Positions 1-8,682 of a stretch of DNA of 64,000 nucleotides are shown in pieces (positions within the stretch are counted from its first letter, which is position 1; every line of letters begins with the position of its first letter). Source of the stretch: Dyadobacter sp. SG02 (GTDB lineage: Bacteria > Bacteroidota > Bacteroidia > Cytophagales > Spirosomataceae); NCBI RefSeq assembly GCF_900109045.1, contig NZ_FNYL01000014.1:211797-275796 (forward strand). The letters are read 5' to 3'. The notes beneath the pieces are model-generated. The model was not told the origin of the DNA and searched no databases. It saw only the letters and a list, made by a program, of their open reading frames with translations. The translations under genes and the position numbers were made by a program.

Positions 1-407
1 ATTTCATCGCCGGCGCGAAAGCCATTCAGGCGGGTGTGAAGCAGGCAGGCGTGAAACGCTTCCTGACGGTCGGCGGCGCGGGCAGCCTGGAAATCAAACC
101 GGGCCTTCAATTGGTGGACACGCCCAACTTCCCCGAAGCTTACAAACCCGGCGCCACAGCAGCACGCGATTACCTCAATATCCTGAAAACCGAAACAGAA
201 CTCGATTGGACTTTTCTAAGTCCGGCGATCGAGATGTCCCCTGCGCATCCGGGCGAGCGGACAGGCCAGTACCGCACCGCGCTAGACGCTCCAGTGTTCG
301 ATGAGCACCACCACAGCAGGTTGTCCGTAGAAGATACCGCCGTCGCGATCGTCGACGAAATCGAGCAAGGCAACTTCATCCGGAAGCGTTTTACAGCTGC
401 TTATTAG
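1..407 (+). CDS. NAD(P)H-binding protein, 3' part (cut by window start)
   Basis: The reading frame is open from the first full codon (position 3) to a TAG at 405-407, so the gene starts before the window. The visible residues include VKRFLTVGGAGSLE and later WTFLSPAIEMSP, which resemble the NmrA-like/atypical short-chain dehydrogenase group (YwnB/COG2910 type) that binds NAD(P) through an N-terminal Rossmann fold. The nucleotide-binding glycine motif should lie upstream and cannot be seen. The substrate is unknown. An AT-rich spacer of about 500 bases follows, so it probably ends its transcription unit. Confidence 0.8.
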   Translation, partial: FIAGAKAIQAGVKQAGVKRFLTVGGAGSLEIKPGLQLVDTPNFPEAYKPGATAARDYLNILKTETELDWTFLSPAIEMSPAHPGERTGQYRTALDAPVFDEHHHSRLSVEDTAVAIVDEIEQGNFIRKRFTAAY

Positions 408-936
408 TAAAATACTTATAAACAGGCAGTATCTTACTGTTTGTATTTACAGTATTAAACTTATAATACTATTTAAATATATTTTAAGTACTAAAAGTAT
501 AATTTCATATTATAAGTTGATAATCCGCTAATATTATCAAAAGGTATATACTTATCATACTAATGTAAAGTATCTACCTTTTTTTCCTTATCATATCTTA
601 TTATTTTCAACATAGTACACTCCTTTTTCAGCATATCATATTTAAAAAAAGTAAATGACTTTTATTACTTTCTATACTTTTAAGGTGTTATACTTATCAA
701 TCATTAAATACTTTCGATATTTATTTTAATATGAAATGTATTTAAAGTATAATACATTTACCAAAAATAACCACTGATTTACAGATACTTAAACCGTAAA
801 ATAAATAGTCCTGGCCGGTTGCCATCATCGGATCTACCACTACTCATTTTTCGCCCCTACCCGACCGTCAAGCCGTCGTCTCACGCAATAAGATCGATTT
901 TTGAGTTATTTTGCATTCGTAAAATCTGTTGAAACC
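408..936. other. AT-rich intergenic island with repeated ATACTT words
   Basis: No credible gene is seen between the stop at 407 and the next start at 937. From 408 to about 800 the DNA is very AT-rich compared with its neighbours. It carries roughly ten copies of ATACTT or its complement AAGTAT (for example TATACTTTTAAGG near 675 and AAAGTATAATACA near 738). Similar islands occur near 19.9-20.2 kb and 34.5 kb. It could be a regulatory or nucleoid-protein-binding region, or a relic of imported DNA. From about 800 the composition returns to normal. Confidence 0.6.
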
Positions 937-1593
937 ATGGCTGCAAACAATACATTATCATCATCGGATCAGCTTGCCAAGCTGTCGTCAAGTACATTAA
1001 AGGAGAAAACCGGACGCGATTGGGCGGAATGGATTGAATGGCTCGACAACCTCAAATCCGACGGAAGGACTCATAAGGACATCGTGACATTGCTGACAGA
1101 TCATGTGGAGAGCACGTGGTACCGCCAGAAAATTGCCCTGGGGTACCGCGAAGCAACCGGTCAACGGCAGCTGGGGGAGCTCCTGTCCGGCTACGAGGTG
1201 GGTGTTTCCAGAACATTCCCAGTCTCGGCTAAGAAAGCCTGGGAACTGATCGCCTCAGAAGAAGGGCTGTCTACCTGGCTCGGCGCGCTCGCAGACGGCC
1301 GCATAGGCGCCGCCGAATCATTCTCAACCCGGGACGGTATTATCGGCACGATTACCGTCTTCGAGCCGGGCTCGCATTTCAGGATGGCCTGGAAGCCGGA
1401 ATACTGGCGTTATAACTCAACCTTGCAAGTGCGCGTAACCGGTAGCAAGAGCAAAAGTGCCGGAAAAAGCGTGATTAGTTTTCACCATGAAAAGCTTCCC
1501 AGGGCAGCCGACCGCGACGCGATGAAACGGCATTGGGAAGAAAAACTATCCGATCTGGCTCAAATAATTAAGGGAAAATCAGGTTCTTTGTAG
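937..1593 (+). CDS. DUF4287-like plus SRPBCC (AHSA1-type) protein
   Basis: A 218-residue protein. The N-terminal ~75 residues contain LKEKTGRDWAEWIEWLD and a W-Y-R-Q-K-I-A-L-G-Y stretch typical of the DUF4287 module. Residues ~90-215 look like an SRPBCC/START-fold domain (SRTFPVSAKKAWELIASEEG, then W-L-G and a C-terminal HWEEKLSDLAQII helix). Such proteins bind small hydrophobic ligands or act as Aha1-like modules; the ligand cannot be inferred. I prefer the ATG at 937 to the TTG at 901 because the extra 12 residues match no known family start. It lies 31 bases before the porin gene on the same strand. Confidence 0.75.
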   Translation: MAANNTLSSSDQLAKLSSSTLKEKTGRDWAEWIEWLDNLKSDGRTHKDIVTLLTDHVESTWYRQKIALGYREATGQRQLGELLSGYEVGVSRTFPVSAKKAWELIASEEGLSTWLGALADGRIGAAESFSTRDGIIGTITVFEPGSHFRMAWKPEYWRYNSTLQVRVTGSKSKSAGKSVISFHHEKLPRAADRDAMKRHWEEKLSDLAQIIKGKSGSL

Positions 1594-1624
1594 CCCGATT
1601 TACAGCCACCAATTATTTAACCTG

Positions 1625-2947
1625 ATGAAGTTCCGTGTTGCCGGCCTATTATTACTTTTTATACTTTTAAGCCATTCAGACCTTTTTGCCCAGCGCTTCC
1701 TTATGGACCTTGTGGATACCACAAACCAGATGGGAAAAGGTATGCTTTCCATTTACGAGCGTTATAACCGCGTGAGAATCAGCGGCTACATTCAACCGCA
1801 ATTCCAGATCATTTCCAAAGAAGGTGCCGAGACTTACGCAGGCGGCAATTTCTCCGGCCTTTCCAATAACCGTTTTATGCTCCGGCGCGGGCGCTTACGT
1901 GTGGACTACGCGCACCTGAACAAAAACGACGATCCGACTTCCTACTTCGTATTCCAGTTCGACGGTACCGAGCGAGGCGTGGCCATCCGCGACTTTTGGG
2001 GCCGGTTTTACGAAAACAAGTTCAAGATTTTCGCATTGACGACCGGGATGTTCGCGCGGCCGTTCGGGCATGAGGTAAACCTTTCATCGGCCAACCGCGA
2101 AACGCCCGAGCGCGGGCGCATGTCGCAGATCCTGATGAAAACCGAACGCGACATCGGTGTAATGCTTACCGTTACCAGCCGCAAAACACAGGAGTGGCAC
2201 CAGAAACTTAAATTCGACGTGGGGGTTTTCAACGGCCAGGGAATGTCGGGGCCGATGGATTACGACAGCCATAAAGATGTGATCAGCAGGTTCAGCCTCA
2301 AACCCACCAAAATCCGCAGACTGGGCAATGCCACATTGGGCGCGGCCATATCAGGCTATGCGGGCGGCATTGTGAGTCAATCCGACATCCTTTATAAAAC
2401 AGAACATCGCGGCGGAGAATACCAGGCTGTGCGTGACTCTTCGGCGGCGAACCTGCACAAAACAAGGCCACGCAACTACGCAGGCGCGGATTTCCAGCTG
2501 TCGTTTCCCAACCGCAAGGGCGAAACCGAGTTCCGGGCGGAATACATTAAAGGTCAGCAAACGGCCACTTTCGGCACGAGCGAAACGCCCGGCACTTACC
2601 CGGTTAACAATGGCGTCAAAGATCCGCTTTACAGCCGCAGTTTCGACGGTGCCTATTTCTATTTCCTGCAACACCTCGGCAGCCTCGATCACCAGTTTGT
2701 GATGAAATACGACTGGTACGACCCGAATACGAAAGTTTCCGGCAAGCAAATCTCGGCTGATAACGGGTTCGGCAAGGCCGACCTTCGTTACAACACCCTG
2801 GGTATGGGGTATGTTTATATGGCCAACGAGTCGCTAAAATTCGTATTCTATTATGAATTCGTGCGAAACGAGAACTCGGCGCTGGCGGGTTACGAAAGCG
2901 ACGTGTCCGACGATGTTTTCACGGCCCGCGTCCAGTACAACTTCTAA
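1625..2947 (+). CDS. Phosphate-selective porin O/P family outer-membrane protein
   Basis: A 440-residue protein with a Sec signal peptide (hydrophobic residues ~7-20, then LFAQ) and a run of amphipathic beta strands. RISGYIQPQFQ at the start of the barrel, the basic RRGRLRVDY stretch and the terminal aromatic residue (VQYNF) fit the OprO/OprP porin family, which forms anion-preferring outer-membrane channels. The actual substrate cannot be read from sequence. Its stop codon overlaps by four bases with the stop of the disrupted SRPBCC gene on the opposite strand, so the two converge. Confidence 0.85.
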   Translation: MKFRVAGLLLLFILLSHSDLFAQRFLMDLVDTTNQMGKGMLSIYERYNRVRISGYIQPQFQIISKEGAETYAGGNFSGLSNNRFMLRRGRLRVDYAHLNKNDDPTSYFVFQFDGTERGVAIRDFWGRFYENKFKIFALTTGMFARPFGHEVNLSSANRETPERGRMSQILMKTERDIGVMLTVTSRKTQEWHQKLKFDVGVFNGQGMSGPMDYDSHKDVISRFSLKPTKIRRLGNATLGAAISGYAGGIVSQSDILYKTEHRGGEYQAVRDSSAANLHKTRPRNYAGADFQLSFPNRKGETEFRAEYIKGQQTATFGTSETPGTYPVNNGVKDPLYSRSFDGAYFYFLQHLGSLDHQFVMKYDWYDPNTKVSGKQISADNGFGKADLRYNTLGMGYVYMANESLKFVFYYEFVRNENSALAGYESDVSDDVFTARVQYNF

Positions 2948-3398
2948 GTCCCGAAACGTTCGCCAATAACTTTCCTGCGGTAGGCAAAAATCGAATTAAC
3001 CTCCCGGTTCACGATCATCCGGTCTACCACATTCCCCAGAAAGCCAAACGGCACTTTATAATGCAGGATATCTTCCATCAGTACCCCGCCGTTTTGCTCG
3101 GCAAAGTGGTGCTGGTGGTGCCAGAATGCGTATGGACCGAAGCGCTGCTCATCTATAAAATATTGTCTGTCAACCACATGTGTAATTTCAGTACACCATT
3201 TCAGCGGTATACCGAATAGTGGTTCACAACATACCGGATAAGCTGCCCGGCGTACATCTTATCGCCGTGCCGGGACGACGTTACCACGAACCCCATGTGT
3301 TCGGGGGTGATTTCCTTCAAATTGGAAGGGTTGGAAAAGAAAGTCCAGGCTTCGTCCAGACTGATGGGTAACCATTGTTGGAAATATAGCTCTCGCAT
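2944..3398 (-). pseudogene. SRPBCC-family protein split by a one-base frameshift
   Basis: Two minus-strand pieces belong to one protein. The first (start 3398) reads MRELYFQQWLPISLDEAWTF to LIRYVV and then runs into a stop in its own frame near 3201. Shifting frame near 3225-3235 restores PLFGIPLKWCTEITHVVDRQ and continues without interruption to YRRKVIGERFG. The complete protein would be about 150 residues, typical for cyclase/dehydrase-like SRPBCC proteins of this phylum. One missing base after the RYVV codons explains everything. It may be a true pseudogene, programmed frameshifting or a sequencing error. No slippery run is visible at the junction. Confidence 0.75.
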
Positions 3399-3525
3399 GT
3401 CAACTCATTTGGATTAATATACGTTCATCGTGTAACCTGCGATTAAAATCCGCTACACACACTCGTCGCCGGCCATTCCTGGCATAGTTTTCTCAGCATT
3501 TTTCATAGTACTAACTCCGAATAAT

Positions 3526-3972
3526 ATGAACAGAAAACAGCTTGCAACCACAACCATTTCTATCCATGCAAGCCCTTCTGCGGTTTGGAAGGCATTGGTA
3601 GAGCCTGAACTCGTCAAAAAGTATTTCCACGGCACCGAAATGCGCTCTGATTTCGAAATCGGAAGTCCGATTACCTTCGAAGGTGAATGGCAGGGCCAGC
3701 ACTATGTCGATAAAGGTGAAATCCTGAGGATCACGCCAGAACGTGAACTTAGCTATTCCTTCTGGAGTCCGCTGTCGGGCACTGAGGATTTTGAGGATAA
3801 TTATACGCATGTGACCTTCCATCTATCCGATTACCACGAACATACGACGCTCGTTGTTACGCAGGACAACCTCGAAGATGATGAAGCCGTCGTGAAAGCG
3901 GAGGGCAACTGGATGAACGTGCTGCACGATCTGAAAAGGGTTGTGGAGGAGGAAAGGCTGCACGTCCTTTAA
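3526..3972 (+). CDS. SRPBCC (AHSA1-type) domain protein
   Basis: A 148-residue single-domain protein. TTTISIHASPSAVWKALVEP followed by KKYFHGTEMRSDFEIG and a C-terminal amphipathic helix (GNWMNVLHDLKRVVEE) is the usual layout of the AHSA1/SRPBCC fold, a cavity that binds hydrophobic ligands or, in Aha1, contacts Hsp90. No catalytic residues are apparent. The ATG at 3526 follows an A-rich stretch and gives the normal family start. It resembles the product of 8230-8682 in length and motif spacing. The gene ends at a strong bidirectional hairpin shared with tex. Confidence 0.85.
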   Translation: MNRKQLATTTISIHASPSAVWKALVEPELVKKYFHGTEMRSDFEIGSPITFEGEWQGQHYVDKGEILRITPERELSYSFWSPLSGTEDFEDNYTHVTFHLSDYHEHTTLVVTQDNLEDDEAVVKAEGNWMNVLHDLKRVVEEERLHVL

Positions 3973-3984
3973 TGTATTCCAAAT

Positions 3985-4019
3985 ACAAAACCCGTTCCGC
4001 CGGACGGAACGGGTTTTGT
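3985..4019. terminator. Bidirectional intrinsic terminator
   Basis: A perfect 15-bp inverted repeat (ACAAAACCCGTTCCG and its complement) with a 5-base loop lies between two convergent stop codons (3972 on the plus strand, 4025 on the minus strand). The outer arms give a T-run in either direction, as expected of a terminator serving both genes. Confidence 0.9.
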
Positions 4020-4024
4020 ACTTT

Positions 4025-6142
4025 TCATAGTTTCATCGATAATGCGATGCGCTTCCGGGAGAGGTCAACTTCCGTCACTTTCACGGTAACGTGTTGCTGT
4101 AACTTTACCACTTCGTTCGGGTCCTTCACAAATTTGTCGGCCATTTGCGAAACGTGGACGAGGCCGTCCTGCTTCACGCCGACGTCGACGAACGCCCCGA
4201 ATGCGGTGATGTTCGTCACGATCCCCGGGAGTATCATACCGACTTTCAAATCTTCCGGCTTCCGTACCGAGCTATCGAACTCGAACTTTTTCATCTCCGC
4301 ACGCGGGTCGCGCGAAGGTTTTTCAAGCTCGGCCAGAATGTCTTTCAAAGTCGGCAAGCCAACTGAGGCCGAAACGTACTTTTCAATTTTGATCTGCCTT
4401 CTCAAATCAGGTTTTTGCATCAGATCTTTGACCGTAGCGCCTGCATCCTTCGCCATTTGCTCCACCAAATCGTAACGCTCCGGGTGTACGGCACTGTTAT
4501 CCAATGGGTTAACCCCGCTTTCAATGCGCAAAAAGCCGGCAGCCTGTTCGAATGCCTTCGCCCCAAGGCGCGGAACTTTCAATAATTGCTGCCTCGATTT
4601 GAAATTCCCGTTTTTAGCCCGAAAATCCACGATATTTTGCGCCAAAGCCGGTCCAAGGCCCGATACATACCGCAACAAATGCTTGCTCGACGTGTTGAGA
4701 TTTACGCCTACGGAATTCACGCAGCTTTCCACGACTACGTCCAAAGCATTTCGCAATGAATTCTGGTCTACATCGTGCTGATATTGCCCCACGCCGATCG
4801 ACTTCGGATCGATTTTCACAAGTTCGGCCAGCGGGTCCATCAGCCGGCGGCCGATCGATATTGAACCACGAACCGTAACGTCCTTATCCGGAAACTCCTC
4901 GCGCGCGACGTCGGAAGCCGAGTAAATGGACGCGCCTTGCTCGCTCACCATGAACAGTCCAATCTCCGCCGACTGCCCCCAGCCTTCCAGCAGCTTCTTT
5001 ACAAAATCCTCCGTCTCCCGTCCCGCGGTGCCGTTCCCTACTGCAATCGCTTCTACCTTAAACTTCCGGATCAGCTCGCTCAACCGCGCGCCTGCATCCG
5101 ATGGCTTATCGAACGGGTAAATGACGTGGTCCGCAACGAGGTTTCCCTGACCGTCGAGCACGACTACTTTACAGCCCGTGCGGTAACCGGGGTCAATGGC
5201 GAGCACCGTTTTCTGGCCCAGCGGAGAAGCCAGTAAAAGCTGGCGAAGGTTCTCGGTAAAAACCTGGATCGCGGCAACGTCCGCTTTGCCTTTGGATAAA
5301 TTGGCAAATTCCGTTTCGATCGACGGCTTCAACAACCGCTTATAGCTGTCGGCAATAGCGATTTCGAGCTGGTCCTTGCACGCTTCCGTGCCAAACATGA
5401 ACAACCTGTCCAGCTGTTCGAGCGCCGTGTCCTCGTCGGGCGAAATATCGACGCTCAGAATCCCCTCTTCCTCGCCCCTGCGCAATGCTAGCAGCCTGTG
5501 CGAAGGTATTTTAGCCAAAGGCTCCGAAAACTCGAAATAATCACGGTATTTGGCGCCTTCTTCCTCTTTTTTCTTCTTGACCTTCGAAGTGATAATGGCG
5601 CCCCGCTGGAATGTATACCTCACTTTCGTCCGCGCATCCTGGTTTTCGTTGATCCATTCGGCGATAATATCCCTTGCGCCCTGCAATGCGTCACCCGCAT
5701 TCGCCACCTGGTCGTTCAGGAATGTCGCCGCCTTGCCTTCCGGATCACGCTCCTTACCCTCGAAAATCAGCTTGGCAAGGGGTTCCAGGCCTTTTTCGAT
5801 GGCGATAGTCGCGCGGGTTTTTCTTTTTTGTTTATAGGGAAGATAAAGGTCTTCCAGTTCGGTCATGGAAAACACGCCCTCGATCTTCTTTTTAAGCTCG
5901 GGTGTGAGTTTGCCTTGCTCTTCGATACTCTTCAAAATAGCCTCCCGGCGCTTCTCGACTTCCTGTTGTTTCTGCCAGGCCTCTTTGACGCTCCCGATCT
6001 GGACCTCGTCGAGCCCGCCGGTCGCTTCTTTGCGGTACCGCGCGATAAACGGCACCGTAGCGCCTTCCTCGAATAACGCGATGGTGTTTCTCGCCTGCTT
6101 GTCGCTGACGCCCGCCTGTTGTGCAATAAGGGTGTAGTTCAT
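4025..6142 (-). CDS. tex: Tex-family RNA-binding transcription accessory protein
   Basis: A 705-residue cytoplasmic protein with the full Tex layout: N-terminal helical region with TVPFIARYRKEATGGLDE, a YqgF/RNase H-like domain starting at VLAIDPGYRTGCKVVVLDG (about residue 320), helix-hairpin-helix motifs (VSGLGPALAQNIVDF, LLKVPRLGAKAFEQAAGFL) and a C-terminal S1 RNA-binding domain (GIVTNITAFGAFVDVGVKQD). Tex/Spt6-like proteins bind nucleic acid and influence transcription. I start at the ATG at 6142 (MNYTLIAQQAG) rather than nine codons upstream, because the predicted promoter at 6167-6196 would place the transcript start downstream of 6169. It has its own promoter and terminator, so it is probably monocistronic. 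Confidence 0.95.
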   Translation of the reverse strand: MNYTLIAQQAGVSDKQARNTIALFEEGATVPFIARYRKEATGGLDEVQIGSVKEAWQKQQEVEKRREAILKSIEEQGKLTPELKKKIEGVFSMTELEDLYLPYKQKRKTRATIAIEKGLEPLAKLIFEGKERDPEGKAATFLNDQVANAGDALQGARDIIAEWINENQDARTKVRYTFQRGAIITSKVKKKKEEEGAKYRDYFEFSEPLAKIPSHRLLALRRGEEEGILSVDISPDEDTALEQLDRLFMFGTEACKDQLEIAIADSYKRLLKPSIETEFANLSKGKADVAAIQVFTENLRQLLLASPLGQKTVLAIDPGYRTGCKVVVLDGQGNLVADHVIYPFDKPSDAGARLSELIRKFKVEAIAVGNGTAGRETEDFVKKLLEGWGQSAEIGLFMVSEQGASIYSASDVAREEFPDKDVTVRGSISIGRRLMDPLAELVKIDPKSIGVGQYQHDVDQNSLRNALDVVVESCVNSVGVNLNTSSKHLLRYVSGLGPALAQNIVDFRAKNGNFKSRQQLLKVPRLGAKAFEQAAGFLRIESGVNPLDNSAVHPERYDLVEQMAKDAGATVKDLMQKPDLRRQIKIEKYVSASVGLPTLKDILAELEKPSRDPRAEMKKFEFDSSVRKPEDLKVGMILPGIVTNITAFGAFVDVGVKQDGLVHVSQMADKFVKDPNEVVKLQQHVTVKVTEVDLSRKRIALSMKL

Positions 6143-6166
6143 ATTTACTAATGGAATTGGAAACGG

Positions 6167-6196
6167 CAAATAAAGCGGATATTCACGGTTTTCAAA
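6167..6196 (-). promoter_or_regulatory. Predicted Bacteroidota-type promoter of tex
   Basis: On the minus strand a TTTG (complement of 6193-6196) is followed after 18 bases by TTTATTTG (complement of 6167-6174), one mismatch from the TAnnTTTG -7 element. Initiation would fall near 6160, which favours the tex start at 6142. Confidence 0.45.
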
Positions 6197-6236
6197 ACTA
6201 AAATTAGCGGCGGAACGACGTACGCATTTTACCGTT

Positions 6237-6244
6237 TATATTTG
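6237..6244 (+). promoter_or_regulatory. Predicted -7 element (TATATTTG) of the ThuA gene
   Basis: TATATTTG matches the Bacteroidota -7 consensus TAnnTTTG exactly and lies 36 bases before the ATG at 6280. No clear -33 TTTG is seen upstream. Confidence 0.45.
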
Positions 6245-6279
6245 GCACAATTTAATCCTCATACCTAACCCCTTATCAA

Positions 6280-7122
6280 ATGATGTATGCATTCGGAAAG
6301 CCGATGGCTGTCCTCTCCGTCATGCTCGGCATGATGTTCTCCGTTTATCCCGCTTTCGCCCAGCAGAAAGCCAAATTCAAAGTAGTCGCCTTTTTTACCG
6401 GCAAAAACGACCGGGCGCACATCAGTTTTGTCGGTGAAGCGCACAAGCGATTGCCTGCATTGGGCGAAAAGAATGGTTTTACCTACGATTCGACCAGCAA
6501 TTGGGACAACCTCAATGCCGAGTTCCTATCGAAATACCAGGTCGTGCTCTTCCTCGATACACGCCCGGAAACGCCGGATCAACGCGCCGCATTTCAGAAG
6601 TATATGGAAAACGGTGGCGGCTGGATAGGTTTCCATTTCGCCGCGTTTGCATTGACGCCCTCCGCCTACCCGCAAAACTGGGACTGGTACCACGACCAAT
6701 TCCTGGGCTCAGGGCAATACAAAAGCAACACCTGGCGCCCTACTTCTGCCATTTTAAAAGTGGAAGATGCTAAAAGCCCTGCTACCAAAGGTTTGGGCAG
6801 CACTTTTAAAGCTTCTCCCAACGAATGGTACCGCTGGGAAAAAGATTTAACCCAAAATCCTGATATTCAGATCCTTTTATCGATCGACCCGTCGAGTTTC
6901 CCGCTGGGTACCGGGCCGAAGCAGCATGAAATCTGGCATAGCGGCTATTATCCCGTTGCCTGGACCAATAAAAAGTACAAAATGCTTTACATGAATATGG
7001 GCCATAACGATATCGATTACGAGAACAAAACCAACAAGGAATTATCGTTTACCTTTGACAACGACGCGCAAAATCAGTTCCTCGTGAACTCGATCCTCTG
7101 GCTCGCGAACCGTAAAAAATAA
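6280..7122 (+). CDS. Secreted ThuA-domain protein
   Basis: A 280-residue protein with a signal peptide (hydrophobic segment to about residue 27, cleavage after AFA). The mature part has a class I glutamine-amidotransferase-like ThuA fold: VVAFFTGKNDRAHISFVGEA, YQVVLFLDTRPETPDQ, YMENGGGWIGFHFAAFA, a WYHDQFLG segment and the late HEIWHSGYYPVAW. ThuA domains are linked to sugar metabolism (trehalose and related sugars), usually outside the cytoplasm in this phylum; the reaction is unproven. The downstream AraC regulator starts 6 bases after the stop, so the two are probably co-transcribed. Confidence 0.9.
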   Translation: MMYAFGKPMAVLSVMLGMMFSVYPAFAQQKAKFKVVAFFTGKNDRAHISFVGEAHKRLPALGEKNGFTYDSTSNWDNLNAEFLSKYQVVLFLDTRPETPDQRAAFQKYMENGGGWIGFHFAAFALTPSAYPQNWDWYHDQFLGSGQYKSNTWRPTSAILKVEDAKSPATKGLGSTFKASPNEWYRWEKDLTQNPDIQILLSIDPSSFPLGTGPKQHEIWHSGYYPVAWTNKKYKMLYMNMGHNDIDYENKTNKELSFTFDNDAQNQFLVNSILWLANRKK

Positions 7123-7128
7123 TCAGCT

Positions 7129-8034
7129 ATGGAGCAAAGGCAAACCCGCAGTTTCGACAAAGGCCGTATGACCGGCGTTACCTGGCAATGTGACGACATT
7201 TTGCTTGGCCATGCCGTGTCGCGCTTTACGGAATTGTCGGGTTTTCATTCCAAAAGCGCCAATACCGACGTGGTACGCATGCATTTCGGGCTGAAAGGCG
7301 ATTATATGTTTACCTACAACCAGCTCGGAAAGACGTTCGACCTCGTCGGTGGGCATCACAACATCCTATATTCCAGGGAATTTGAGATGACGGTTCAGGC
7401 CAAAACGCTTGAAATCGAAACATTCGGCATCCAGTTCCCCAAAGATGTTTTCATCCGGTTCACCCAAAATGCGAGCGATACCCTGAAACGCTTTTCGGAA
7501 GCTATCGTTCTGGGCAAGAGCGCGATACTAACCGATAACTGGGGAACGATCGACTCGCCGATTCAACAGGTAATTCAGCAGATTATCCATTGTAAGTATT
7601 CCGAAAGCCTGAAAAAACTGTTTCTGCTTTCCAAAAGTATCGAGCTGCTCGTGCTATGCGCGGACGCGTGCGAGGCTTCGGAGCGCAAAACAGAGACATT
7701 CATCAAGACCAAAACCGACAAGGAGAAGATCATCGCCGTCCGCGACCTGATCAACGACCGCGTTCATTGCCCGCCCAACCTCTCCGAAATCGCCCATCAT
7801 GTAGGTTTGAATGAATACAAGCTCAAAAAAGGCTTTAAAGAAACATTCAATAATACCATTTTCGGCTACCTCACCGACCAACGCCTTCAACTCGCAAAGC
7901 AATACCTGCTCGACACCCAGCAGACCGCCGCCGAAATATCGACGCAGCTAGGCTACGCCACGCCCCAGCATTTCAACAATGCATTCAAGAAGAAGTTTGG
8001 CGTCACTCCCTTTTCGGTTAGAAATAATCCGTAA
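7129..8034 (+). CDS. AraC-family transcriptional regulator
   Basis: A 301-residue regulator with a variable N-terminal sensing domain (residues ~1-190) and a C-terminal AraC double helix-turn-helix: NLSEIAHHVGLNEYKLKKGF then AAEISTQLGYATPQHFNNAF and KKKFGVTPFSVR. The KLKKGFKETF variant is common in the Bacteroidota branch related to siderophore-type regulators. It begins six bases after the ThuA gene, so it may control that gene or respond to the same signal. The effector is unknown. Confidence 0.9.
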   Translation: MEQRQTRSFDKGRMTGVTWQCDDILLGHAVSRFTELSGFHSKSANTDVVRMHFGLKGDYMFTYNQLGKTFDLVGGHHNILYSREFEMTVQAKTLEIETFGIQFPKDVFIRFTQNASDTLKRFSEAIVLGKSAILTDNWGTIDSPIQQVIQQIIHCKYSESLKKLFLLSKSIELLVLCADACEASERKTETFIKTKTDKEKIIAVRDLINDRVHCPPNLSEIAHHVGLNEYKLKKGFKETFNNTIFGYLTDQRLQLAKQYLLDTQQTAAEISTQLGYATPQHFNNAFKKKFGVTPFSVRNNP

Positions 8035-8089
8035 AACGCAATCGGGGGTGGCGGCGTTGGCGTAATATTGTCGTCCGGGGCTGCTGCGG

Positions 8090-8170
8090 GACTATCGACT
8101 GCCGATCATTGACCATGGAGCCGACCATCGATTTTGTTCTTTCAATGGTCAATGGTCTATGGTCAGCGAC
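8090..8170. repeat. Heptamer arrays in inverted orientation
   Basis: Left part: degenerate 7-base units GACTATC, GACTGCC, GATCATT, GACCATG, then GACCATC at 8123-8129. Right part: AATGGTC, AATGGTC, TATGGTC at 8144-8164, which are GACCATT, GACCATT, GACCATA on the other strand. The two parts face each other across a 14-base spacer. GACCnnn heptamers recur at 39497-39524. The element lies in the leader of the SRPBCC gene starting at 8230. Confidence 0.75.
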
Positions 8171-8229
8171 AAAGTCGCCCTAAGCAATCGGCGGTCAAAA
8201 ACAACATCAATCACCAAACAACAAAACAA

Positions 8230-8682
8230 ATGCAAACTCCACTTATCATCCAAAACGAAATCACCATCGATGCGCCGGTGCCCCGCGTGTGGAACGCGCT
8301 TGTGAATCCCGAACAGACGAAACAGTATATGTTTGGCTGTGAGGCGCTTTCCGACTGGAATGTAGGCAGCGAGCTGCTCTGGCAAGGCCAGCACGAAGGG
8401 AAAGAGATTATCTGGGTCAAAGGCGAAATACTGGACATTCAGCCGGAGAAGTACCTGCGCTACACGACCATCGATCCGCATTCCAACATCGACGATGTTT
8501 CCGAAAACTACCTTCAAGTCACCTACGACCTCATTCCCCAAGGTGAAAAGACACTTTTGAAGGTTACCCAGGGAGATTACAGCACCGTCGCTGACGGCGA
8601 GCGCCGGTACCAGGATTCCTACAACAACGGCGAGGGCTGGAACCCGATCCTGGTCGAGATCAAGAAGTTGGTCGAAGCGTAA
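8230..8682 (+). CDS. SRPBCC (AHSA1-type) domain protein
   Basis: A 150-residue protein starting MQTPLIIQNEITIDAPVPRV; the ATG at 8230 is preceded by an A-rich stretch, whereas an upstream in-frame start at 8134 would read through the heptamer repeat and is rejected. TIDAPVPRVWNALVNPEQTK, YMFGCEALSDWNVGSELLW and the C-terminal GEGWNPILVEIKKLVEA helix give the SRPBCC fold. Its closest visible relative in the window is 3526-3972. Function is not assignable beyond probable ligand binding or Aha1-like activity. Confidence 0.85.
   Translation: MQTPLIIQNEITIDAPVPRVWNALVNPEQTKQYMFGCEALSDWNVGSELLWQGQHEGKEIIWVKGEILDIQPEKYLRYTTIDPHSNIDDVSENYLQVTYDLIPQGEKTLLKVTQGDYSTVADGERRYQDSYNNGEGWNPILVEIKKLVEA

Noticed and set aside
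3453..3822. Minus-strand frames opposite the SRPBCC gene at 3526
   Set aside because: They are shadows of a recognisable plus-strand protein and have no domain of their own.
8134..8229. Upstream start for the SRPBCC protein
   Set aside because: It would translate the heptamer repeat and add 32 residues not seen in the family; the ATG at 8230 gives the standard N-terminus.
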